Assembly: GCA_016715765.1 (NCBI GenBank)
Contig: JADJZJ010000041.1
Location: 1 to 40,143, forward strand
Source of the DNA: Opitutaceae bacterium
GTDB taxonomy: Bacteria > Verrucomicrobiota > Verrucomicrobiia > Opitutales > Opitutaceae
Reading direction: 5' to 3'
DNA: 40,143 nucleotides
Of the stretch, positions 34,164 to 40,143 are shown one piece after another (positions within the stretch are counted from its first letter, which is position 1; the number at the start of each line of letters is the position of its first letter). Under the pieces are notes generated by a model. The model saw only the letters and a program-made list of their open reading frames with translations, was not told the origin of the DNA and did no database searches. Made by a program: the position numbers and the translations under genes.

Positions 34164-35588
34164 TTACAACCCGGCGGCCTTCCGCGCCTCCATGAATTCG
34201 ACGTAGTCGGCGCCCTCCTGCGGCGTGGCGAAGTAAGGCAGCACCGCCTCCTCGTTGGGCGGATTGCTGCCATTGTGCGCCTGACGGTAGGCTTCGACGG
34301 CCTTCATTGCCGGAGCCTGGAGCCGTTTGCCGAGTTCCTGCACCCGCAGTACCGCGGGTGGAATTTCCGGACGGGTCGTCATGGTGCCCGATGGATCGAA
34401 GGTCACGCTCACGCCGTCGGGCGTGGTGACCGTCAGGAGTCCGCCGGGTGACATGGAGAGCGCGGAGTAATCCTCTCCGCCCACGGTGCGCACAGTCTTG
34501 ATGTAGCGGCCAACCCCGACGAGGTCGTGGATCGACGAAGCGGCATGCCCGTTCTTGAGCTGGTACTGCTTTCGCGCGGCGTCGATCTGCCGGAGATTGT
34601 TCAGGATCGCCCCCTGCAACTCGTAGAGGGTGCCGCCGATGTTGGGACTTTTGGCCATCGGTGGCGGCGGCAAGGCCGCCTGCTTGGCCGCAAGCTCGGC
34701 GTTGGCGGCATTCAATCGTGCGAGGTCCGCGTTCAGGTTGGCAACCTCCGTGACGAGCTGCCGGTTGTTCTCTCGCAGCGAAGCGATCAGTTTCGACTGG
34801 TCCTGGGCTTCCGCGGTGAGTGCGGCAGCGGTATCCTGTTTGAGGCCGACGTAGGTCCCGGCCCCGAACGCCACCAGGGCGCTGAAGACGGCAGTGGTGA
34901 TGATTTTGGTGGTCATAAAGGATGCAAGGGCGGCGAACAAACCGGCGCCGGCCAGTTCGAGCGATTGCGCGGCCAGCGTCGCGGCCAGTCCGGCCGGCGC
35001 GGAGATCAGCGTCTGCCCCGATACCAGCACGCCCAGTGCGGCGGCGGTGGACGTGATGCCGCGCCGGGCCAGGACCGAACGCAATTTGTCGAGGGCCCGG
35101 TCGGTCCGCATGCGCGCGGCGTCTTCCGTCACCCGTAGCGCGGCCCCGATCTCGGCGAACGGCCGGCGCTCAAGGAAGCGCAGCACCACGGCGGCCCGGT
35201 CCGTTTCCGGCAGTTCATCGATCGCCGCGTCCAGCAGCGGTCGCAGGCGGTCCCAATCCGGGCTCACGCCACTGGCGGCGGCGTCGAGCTCAACTGCCGC
35301 GGTTTCGCGAACCAAACGTCGCTGCTCGGAGATCATGAGATTAAGGGCCGCATTGCGCGTGGCCGTGTGCAGCCAGGCCGCGAGCACGGCATGCCGCGAA
35401 AGCGACCGGGCCTCCCGGGCGAGTTTCGTGAAAACCTGTTGCGACACATCGGCCGCCCGGTGCGGATCGCCGGTCCGCCGGATCGCGGCGCCGTAAACCA
35501 GATCGACGTGACGGCGCACCAGTTCAGTAAAGGCGATCTCGGATCCTTCCTCGGCATAGCGGCGGAGCAGTACGGCGTCATCGTTCAT
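34164..35588 (-). CDS. ECF sigma factor with transmembrane, coiled-coil and pseudopilin-like C-terminal extension
   Basis: A 474-residue protein. Residues 5-85 are sigma region 2 (ADVSQQVFTKLAREA, AAWLHTATRNAAL). Residues 122-176 are region 4, with helix-turn-helix RRPFAEIGAALRVTEDAARM. A hydrophobic stretch lies at about 178-222, and a clear transmembrane helix at about 225-248. A coiled coil follows at about 255-305 (SLRENNRQLVTEVANLNADL). A C-terminal domain carries NLRQIDAARKQYQLKNG (331-347), like the head of type II pseudopilins. No anti-sigma gene is adjacent. The likely reading is a sigma factor that carries its own membrane-anchored sensing part. Such fusions occur in Verrucomicrobiota and Planctomycetes, but the signal is unknown. 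Confidence 0.88.
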   Translation of the reverse strand: MNDDAVLLRRYAEEGSEIAFTELVRRHVDLVYGAAIRRTGDPHRAADVSQQVFTKLAREARSLSRHAVLAAWLHTATRNAALNLMISEQRRLVRETAAVELDAAASGVSPDWDRLRPLLDAAIDELPETDRAAVVLRFLERRPFAEIGAALRVTEDAARMRTDRALDKLRSVLARRGITSTAAALGVLVSGQTLISAPAGLAATLAAQSLELAGAGLFAALASFMTTKIITTAVFSALVAFGAGTYVGLKQDTAAALTAEAQDQSKLIASLRENNRQLVTEVANLNADLARLNAANAELAAKQAALPPPPMAKSPNIGGTLYELQGAILNNLRQIDAARKQYQLKNGHAASSIHDLVGVGRYIKTVRTVGGEDYSALSMSPGGLLTVTTPDGVSVTFDPSGTMTTRPEIPPAVLRVQELGKRLQAPAMKAVEAYRQAHNGSNPPNEEAVLPYFATPQEGADYVEFMEARKAAGL

Positions 35589-35670
35589 GCGGTTTGCTTA
35601 CTAAACAGCGCCCAATCCGAATCCGAACAAAGAATCTCCGGCCACCTGCCGCCCGATGGCGGAGACTCCG

Positions 35671-35748
35671 AGAATTCTTCCCCGCGGATCGCGCGAATGA
35701 CGGAGGTATTATCCGCGACGATCCGCGTGATCCGCGGCCAAGATTGAA
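35671..35748. repeat. 'GCGGATTACGCGGAT' repeat, family C, copy 2
   Basis: TTCCCCGCGGATCGCGCGAA, the centre CGGAGGTATTATCCGCGACG and the arm ATCCGCGTGATCCGCGGCC. It is in the opposite orientation to the copy at 10073-10157. It lies in the 353-bp gap between the sigma-factor and DUF3892 starts. The remainder of that gap (35749-35941) shows no recognised feature. Confidence 0.88.
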
Positions 35749-35941
35749 CCCAAGGCAGTGCTCCAGGCATCTGGCAGCGTGGTGCAGGCATGCGGCCCCT
35801 GCGGGCCGTTATATTAACCCCGGAACTCATTCCCCGGTGAACGCCGCCGCTGCCATCGGGTGGAATCAGTCGCCAATCCCGCCGGACGGGAGTAAGTTGA
35901 ACCCGAACGCAGCCTAATCACCTTCCAACCCGAATACTCCC

Positions 35942-36232
35942 ATGGCCCGACCCTATCGCCGACGCGCCGTCTCCACCGCCGGTCGTGCTTACAGTCACGA
36001 TCCCCTCGAACGCATCAACAGCATCGGAGGCGTGAACTCCGACCGCACCCACTGGCGTCTGACCCAGGCGGCGGCCATCGCCGCGATCGAGGCCGGCACC
36101 GACGAATTTTTCATCAAGGTCGAGGAACAGATCGTGAAGCTGGTCGTGTATACCAACCGCCAGGAAAAATACCTGCGCACCGAACGGGAAGCCACCCATC
36201 CCGACGACCTGCTGAAGCTGCTGGCCGTCTGA
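35942..36232 (+). CDS. DUF3892-family protein
   Basis: A 96-residue protein. It has a basic N-terminus (MARPYRRRAV) and a compact domain: IERI-like start, SDRTHWRLTQAAAIAAIEAG, DEFFIKVEEQIVKLVVYTN, and KYLRTEREATHPDDLLKL. This matches DUF3892, a small domain of unknown function that often occurs alone or fused to other modules. There is no signal peptide. It converges with the small membrane protein gene at 36254. Nothing in context suggests a role. Confidence 0.8.
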   Translation: MARPYRRRAVSTAGRAYSHDPLERINSIGGVNSDRTHWRLTQAAAIAAIEAGTDEFFIKVEEQIVKLVVYTNRQEKYLRTEREATHPDDLLKLLAV

Positions 36233-36253
36233 ACCCGTCAGCCAGGCGTGGGC

Positions 36254-36484
36254 TCAGGCCGATTCCACTTCGACCGGTTTGTCCGCGTAGCGGTCGAAAC
36301 GGTTCGAGAGGATGAAAAAGGTAGGGGCCCACAAGCCGACAAAGATGCCGAAGCGCTCCGCGTGCGCCTGCGCCACCGCGGTGTCACCGCCGGTGAGATA
36401 CCAGATCGCGATGGAGCCGGCGATCGAGGCGAAGCCGAGGTAAAAGCAAAGGTTGCTGAGCGCCTTGAGTTGTTTGGGGTTCAT
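36254..36484 (-). CDS. Small membrane protein with two predicted helices
   Basis: A 76-residue protein. It has two hydrophobic stretches, LSNLCFYLGFASIAGSIAIWYL and FGIFVGLWAPTFFILS, joined by a short polar loop, and ends in an acidic tail. I do not recognise a family. The ORF is credible because of the coherent hydrophobic pattern and its place between other genes. The start at 36484 gives MNPKQLKAL. Confidence 0.65.
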   Translation of the reverse strand: MNPKQLKALSNLCFYLGFASIAGSIAIWYLTGGDTAVAQAHAERFGIFVGLWAPTFFILSNRFDRYADKPVEVESA

Positions 36485-36597
36485 GCGCCGGAATTAGGAC
36501 TCCCGGCCCCGCATTGCAACAGGCAACAGCGGCAGACGCACGGGGAGCCTGGCCAAGGCACGCCCCGCACGGACACCAACACCGGATTGCGGTGGCG

Positions 36598-36795
36598 CTA
36601 GCCAACTTCCGGAAGGCGGATATCCCCGGAATTATTAATGACGCCAAAACCGTACAGCAGCCAGAGAATGACCACGATCACGACGACGACGTTGAGAATT
36701 TTTTTGATCGTCGCCTGCATCGGGATGTAGGTGTTGATCAGCCAGAGGATCACACCCACCACGACCAGGGTCAGGATTACGTTTAGCAAGGGCAT
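36598..36795 (-). CDS. Thivi_2564-type small membrane protein
   Basis: A 65-residue protein from the ATG at 36795. Two transmembrane helices, VILTLVVVGVILWLI and ILNVVVVIVVILWLLYGFGV, are separated by NTYIPMQATIKK. This is the pattern of the Thivi_2564 family: IPM-x-x-x-I-K-x-I-L-N between two valine-rich helices. The longer frame from 36876 adds a basic, non-family N-terminus and is rejected. Function is unknown. Confidence 0.75.
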   Translation of the reverse strand: MPLLNVILTLVVVGVILWLINTYIPMQATIKKILNVVVVIVVILWLLYGFGVINNSGDIRLPEVG

Positions 36796-36862
36796 GTCCC
36801 GAAGATATCCGCAGGCGCCATGCCGCACCATGGGGTCAAACCCGCCTGGGAGTCGCCGGCGG

Positions 36863-37438
36863 CTATCGCGGCGCAAGCCTGCCCATCAGGGCCTCAATAA
36901 GCGCATCGGATTGCAAAGCCAGATGCCGGGCCGGAGCCGGCGGACGGTCCGGTGGGGCCGGTTTCTGCAACGCGGCGAAGGCCTCGTCCGCCCGCGCCCG
37001 GGCGGCCGCCAGCATCGCCTCCTTCGCGTCGTGAATCGCTCCGCTGGCGGTCAATTCGGCTGCCGTACCGGTTTTGCCGGAAAAGGGGGCGGTCAGTTCA
37101 TCCCCGACCCAAATCCGCCAGTCGGGTTCATCGGCAAAATAAACGAGGAGCACGCCCCGGCGGGCGACGCCCAGTTTTCCAGCGAGGGTCCGCATGTAGA
37201 GCCCGGGCACCTTGTCCTCTTCGGCTGACGGTGAAGCGGTGTGGAACCGCACGAGGATCCTGATGCCAGATGTCCGCTCAAACGCCGCCAGCTTGCTCTC
37301 GCCAGTCTTGGCCCAGGCTGGATCGGACGACAAGAGTCCATTGGGATCGTCGATGTACGCGACGGATTCCGTCGCCTGCAGCAGGGCGGATATCCAACCT
37401 AAGGTGAATACGGTGAGCCAGAGGAGCGGGCGTTTCAT
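36863..37438 (-). CDS. TPM-domain exported protein
   Basis: A 191-residue protein from the ATG at 37438 (MKRPLLWLTVFTLGWISALLQA, a signal peptide). A TPM (TLP18.3/Psb32/MOLO-1) domain follows: IDDPNGLLS, SGIRILVRFHT, VARRGVLLVYFADEPDWRIWVGDEL. A helical Ala-rich C-terminus is consistent with the domain's last helix. Some TPM-domain proteins are phosphatases or membrane-complex repair factors; the bacterial exported ones are mostly uncharacterised. The frame is open upstream to 37594, but that part is a family C repeat. Confidence 0.78.
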   Translation of the reverse strand: MKRPLLWLTVFTLGWISALLQATESVAYIDDPNGLLSSDPAWAKTGESKLAAFERTSGIRILVRFHTASPSAEEDKVPGLYMRTLAGKLGVARRGVLLVYFADEPDWRIWVGDELTAPFSGKTGTAAELTASGAIHDAKEAMLAAARARADEAFAALQKPAPPDRPPAPARHLALQSDALIEALMGRLAPR

Positions 37439-37473
37439 CGCCGGTAAGTTGCCGAGGGCGGCGTCCTGAAGGC

Positions 37474-37554
37474 AAACTTTCCCGCGGATCACGCGGATCA
37501 ACGCGGATGCCGGAGGCATAATCCGCGACCATCCGCGTAATCCGCGGGAAAATG
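37474..37554. repeat. 'GCGGATTACGCGGAT' repeat, family C, copy 3
   Basis: AACTTTCCCGCGGATCACGC, GGATCAACGCGGATGCC, the centre GGAGGCATAATCCGCGACC and the arm ATCCGCGTAATCCGCGGGAA. It lies directly upstream of the TPM-domain gene start. Confidence 0.88.
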
Positions 37555-37693
37555 ATCGAGTCAGGTCGATCGCTCGCAGATTGACGCGGCCCACCTACGC
37601 CCCGCGTCCAGCCGGAAAGCCATATCACGCGCTCAGCCGTAACGATGTCGGCACTGAACTGCCTCGATGGTTGCGAAACAATACAGTGTCTCC

Positions 37694-37749
37694 GGTAGGG
37701 CGCCAGCTTGCTGGCGCGCCAAGAGCGGGAGCAAGCTCCCGGCCTACCC
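37694..37749. repeat. GGTAGGGCGCCAGCTTGC palindrome (family I)
   Basis: Two stems, GCGCCAGCTTGCTGGCGCGC and GCGGGAGCAAGCTCCCGGC, lie inside outer GGTAGG/CCTACC ends. It sits immediately 3' of the transporter gene and has the strength of a terminator. The remainder of the 37439-37767 gap is the family C copy and unassigned sequence. Confidence 0.8.
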
Positions 37750-37767
37750 GCCGACTGCATCGTCGGC

Positions 37768-39105
37768 TCAGAGATACCGCCACATCCAGTAAACCTGGCA
37801 GATCCCGAGGTGCACCAGCATCATGGGAAACGCGTGCTTGGTGTAGGTGAGAAAGCGGAAGGGCACGCCGTTGCGCTCGGCGATGCCGGCCACGGTCAGA
37901 TTCGCACTCGCCCCCACCAGCGTGCCGTTGCCGCCCAGGCACGCACCCATGGAAAGCGCCCACCACAGGGGCATCAGGCCGTCGGGCCCGCCAAAGGCCG
38001 GGGCCATCGCCTTGATCATGGGAATCATCGTCGCCACGAAGGGAATGTTGTCCACCACGGCGGACAGGAGCGCGGAGGACCAGAGGATCCCGAGCCCCGT
38101 GGCCTGCAAATCGCCGCCCGTCGCCGTCAGCATCCTGCCCGCGAGGACCCGCAGGATGCCGGTGTGCTCCACGCCCTTCACCACAATGAAGAGGCCGATG
38201 AAGAAAAACAGCGTGATCCACTCCACCTCGTTGAACACCTTGGCCACGCTCTCGGTCTGCTTCCCGGCCGGCCGGCCCAGATTGTCGAGCAGCAGGAGCA
38301 GGGCCGCGCCACCCATGCCGATGGTGCCCGACTCCAGGCCGATGAAGCGAGCCCCGACAAAGGCCGCCAGCACCACGGTCAGCACCGCCAGCGACTTGAC
38401 CAGCAGGCTCCGGTCGGTGATCGCCGCATTTTCATCCATCGCCATGATGCGGGCCCGGGCCGCCGGCGTGGCCTGCAGTGACCGGCCCCAGAACACATGG
38501 ACCGCCACGAGGTGCACAACCAGGATGATCAGAACGACAGGGGTGAGGTTGTAGACAAACGAGTTGAACGACAGGCCGACCTGCGCACCGATGATGATGT
38601 TCGGCGGATCGCCGATCAGCGTGGCCGTGCCGCCGATGTTGGAGGCCAGCACCTGCGAGAGGAGAAACGGATAGGGCGGCACCTTGAGCTGCGTGCAGAT
38701 GACGAGCGTGACGGGGACGATCAGCAGCACGGTCGTGACATTGTCCAGCAGCGCCGAGACCACCGCGGTCACCAGCACCAGCAGGGCCAGAATGCCGGCC
38801 GGACTGCCCCGCGCCACCTTGGCGGCGCGGATCGCGAGGTATTCGAAGATGCCGCTCTTCCGCGCGATCGAGACGATCACCATCATGCCGGCCAGCAGTC
38901 CGATGGTGTTGAAATCGATCCCCGCCACGGCCTCCTCCTGGTTCAGGATCCCGGTCGCAATCATCAGGATCGCGCCGAGCAGGGCGACAATGGCCCGGTT
39001 GAGGCGCTCGGTCATGATGACGCCATAGGTCAGCAGCAAAATGCCGACCGCAATCCACACGGGATTCAGTCCGGCAATCAGGGCAGGGTGGCAGGCGGCG
39101 GGCAT
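37768..39105 (-). CDS. ArsB/NhaD-type (SLC13-like) ion transporter
   Basis: A 445-residue membrane protein with about 11-12 hydrophobic helices. The ion-transporter superfamily hallmark ASNIGGTATLIGDPPN (about residues 153-168) and its second-half counterpart ACLGGNGTLVGASANL are both visible, as is LLDNVTTVLLIVP in the first repeat and VVDNIPFVATMIP in the second. This places it with ArsB/NhaD/CitT-like antiporters or symporters. The ion or anion is not fixed; Na+/H+ exchange or carboxylate transport are the options. It follows a CBS-domain gene by 7 bp, which suggests nucleotide-dependent control of transport. Confidence 0.88.
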   Translation of the reverse strand: MPAACHPALIAGLNPVWIAVGILLLTYGVIMTERLNRAIVALLGAILMIATGILNQEEAVAGIDFNTIGLLAGMMVIVSIARKSGIFEYLAIRAAKVARGSPAGILALLVLVTAVVSALLDNVTTVLLIVPVTLVICTQLKVPPYPFLLSQVLASNIGGTATLIGDPPNIIIGAQVGLSFNSFVYNLTPVVLIILVVHLVAVHVFWGRSLQATPAARARIMAMDENAAITDRSLLVKSLAVLTVVLAAFVGARFIGLESGTIGMGGAALLLLLDNLGRPAGKQTESVAKVFNEVEWITLFFFIGLFIVVKGVEHTGILRVLAGRMLTATGGDLQATGLGILWSSALLSAVVDNIPFVATMIPMIKAMAPAFGGPDGLMPLWWALSMGACLGGNGTLVGASANLTVAGIAERNGVPFRFLTYTKHAFPMMLVHLGICQVYWMWRYL

Positions 39106-39112
39106 CTTGGGA

Positions 39113-39610
39113 TCAGGGCTTGTTCATCATGGTTTCCAGCACGTCCCAGGTGGAGACCACCCCGAGCAGTCGGCCGCTGGCCGGATCCACCACGGGGAGA
39201 AAGTTCCTGCCGCGATAAAGAAAGTACAGGGCGGTCACCAGGGGCTGGTCGGGGGCGAGCACCGGCGCGGCCTTGTCCGCATGCCGGCTGACCGGGTCCT
39301 GCGCGATGGCCGCAAAGCGGTCGTGCACCTCGTGCAGATTGTCGCGGATCAGGCCGGCATTGATCAGGCGGACCACCTGGTTGAAACGGTCGTCGTGCAG
39401 CGCCACCTGCGGGAGCACGTTGGAGATCACGAGATTCTTGCGGAAGATGCCGAGGTAACGGCCCGCCGCGTCCACCACGGGCATGGCCAGCAGCCGGCGG
39501 TCGAGCAGCATCTGCACCGCCGCCGCAAAGGTGGTCTCGGGCGCCAGCACGGCCGGGGCGGGGTCCATGATGGCGCGGCAGGTGACATCCGTGGGATCGT
39601 GCGTTTTCAT
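39113..39610 (-). CDS. CBS-domain pair protein
   Basis: A 165-residue cytoplasmic protein made of two CBS motifs: VTCRAIMDPAPAVLAPETTF...LAMPVVDAAGRYLGIF and the C-terminal DQPLVTALYFLYRGRNFLPVVD...GVVSTWDVLE. CBS pairs bind adenine nucleotides and often regulate channels or transporters. The gene ends 7 bp before the transporter start on the same strand. The protein is therefore most likely a regulatory partner of that carrier (inference from context). Confidence 0.88.
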   Translation of the reverse strand: MKTHDPTDVTCRAIMDPAPAVLAPETTFAAAVQMLLDRRLLAMPVVDAAGRYLGIFRKNLVISNVLPQVALHDDRFNQVVRLINAGLIRDNLHEVHDRFAAIAQDPVSRHADKAAPVLAPDQPLVTALYFLYRGRNFLPVVDPASGRLLGVVSTWDVLETMMNKP

Positions 39611-39802
39611 TGATTTGGATTCCGGCCACAGGCCGGTGGGACCGCTTTGTTATCCCCCGCCGCCCCCTTTGTCAGTGCGTGACTCGCGAACCGCCAACTT
39701 ATGAGCCGGACACATTCGCGACCGTAGGTCGGCTGCTAGCCCAGTGCCGGCAGGTTGGTGCAAGGACCTCCCGCAAGCGGGAGCCCGGCGAATCCTTTCC
39801 CC

Positions 39803-39890
39803 CTTAGCGTCCTTGGCGACCTTGGCGTGAGGAATTCCGACCTGATCTCGATCTGAGCTCGCGCAAAGGGCGCCAAGGGACGCAAAGGTT
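39803..39890. repeat. 'GCGTCCTTGGCG / CGCCAAGGGACGC' inverted repeat (family J)
   Basis: The left arm CTTAGCGTCCTTGGCGACCT then TGGCGTGAG is mirrored by the right arm CTCGCGCAAAGGGCGCCAAG then GGACGCAAAGG. The spacer is about 26 bp with GAATTC and GATCTCGATC. This type of 'cgcaaagggcgcc' repeat is, from memory, common in environmental genomes. Confidence 0.8.
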
Positions 39891-39949
39891 CTGAAAAGTG
39901 TTTCCTGATTTCACCCGACACACCTCTCGCTGACGGGGTCTCTTCGAAA

Positions 39950-40024
39950 TGTTTCCCGCGGATTACGCGGATCGACGCGGATGATGGAGGTATTATCCGC
40001 GACTATCCGCGGGAAAGATAGAAT
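39950..40024. repeat. 'GCGGATTACGCGGAT' repeat, family C, copy 4
   Basis: GTTTCCCGCGGATTACGCGG, ATCGACGCGGATGAT, the centre GGAGGTATTATCCGCGACTA and TCCGCGGGAAAGATAG. It is the best-formed copy of the four. Between 39611 and 40086 the DNA holds only this element, the family J repeat and a short, weakly paired GC-rich stretch (39722-39790). Confidence 0.9.
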
Positions 40025-40086
40025 TTGGGAAGGTTGAACACTGAAAATGCTTTTCACCGGCCGGATGCACCCGTTTGTTCTCCCGC

Positions 40087-40143
40087 GTGGCTGTGCCCCC
40101 GCCCCCCGATCCGTCCCGCCGCTACCCCTACCTGCCCGCCTCG
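40087..40143 (+). CDS. Possible 5' end of a gene running off the window
   Basis: From GTG at 40087 the frame reads VAVPPPPDPSRRYPYLPAS and is open to the edge. A Pro-rich start with strong GC3 use resembles the start of a cytoplasmic protein in this genome. An ATG at 40048 in another frame is also open. Too little is visible to name it or to be sure it is coding. Confidence 0.25.
   Translation, partial: MAVPPPPDPSRRYPYLPAS

Overview
The window is high-GC DNA (roughly two thirds G+C by eye). It most likely comes from a Verrucomicrobiota bacterium of the Opitutales/Opitutaceae type, although there is no rRNA or marker gene here to prove it. The evidence is a TonB-dependent receptor with the plug style usual in that group, a PEP-CTERM sorting signal, URO-D-like methyltransferase paralogues, an ECF sigma factor with a membrane-anchored C-terminal extension, a four-helix-bundle gene, and many long palindromic intergenic repeats.

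Layout. 1-1.7 kb: a two-gene minus-strand operon (zinc-type alcohol dehydrogenase cut by the window edge, and a hexulose-6-phosphate-synthase-like enzyme). 2.1-9.9 kb, plus strand: GH20 hexosaminidase, acid-sugar dehydratase, RraA-like aldolase (overlapping the dehydratase by 4 bp), cytochrome P450, D-2-hydroxyacid dehydrogenase and an Asp-box sialidase-like protein. Most of these are separated by palindromic repeats. 10.2-16.2 kb, minus strand: a second sialidase-like protein, an SGNH esterase, a TonB-dependent receptor and a small helical-repeat protein. 16.6-21.6 kb, plus strand: AraC-type regulator, family-1 solute-binding protein and two URO-D-like methyltransferases. Together 1-21.6 kb reads as a catabolic island for complex or decorated glycans and sugar acids. 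The P450, the URO-D pair and the HPS-like enzyme raise, but do not prove, a role in removing methyl groups and handling the C1 unit.

21.8-26.5 kb is one large secreted PEP-CTERM protein built of 720-bp (240-residue) tandem repeats, split by a 1-bp deletion. 26.6-33.5 kb holds de novo purine genes: purF-purM on the minus strand and a large gammaproteobacterial-type purL divergently on the plus strand. Every one is broken, by single-base indels and by a loss of about 60 codons in purL. A truncated four-helix-bundle gene and a conserved hypothetical gene collide just downstream. No lesions of this kind are seen in 1-24 kb or after 34.1 kb. Local sequence or assembly error is therefore as likely as true decay, and more likely for the single-base indels.

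34.2-39.6 kb: an ECF sigma factor with transmembrane and pseudopilin-like extension, a DUF3892 protein, two small membrane proteins, a TPM-domain protein, and an ArsB/NhaD-type transporter paired with a CBS-domain protein. Intergenic spaces throughout carry at least nine sequence families of 50-200 bp imperfect palindromes, several with two to four copies in the window. Some supply the stop codon of the upstream gene. No tRNA, rRNA, CRISPR array, transposase or integrase was found.
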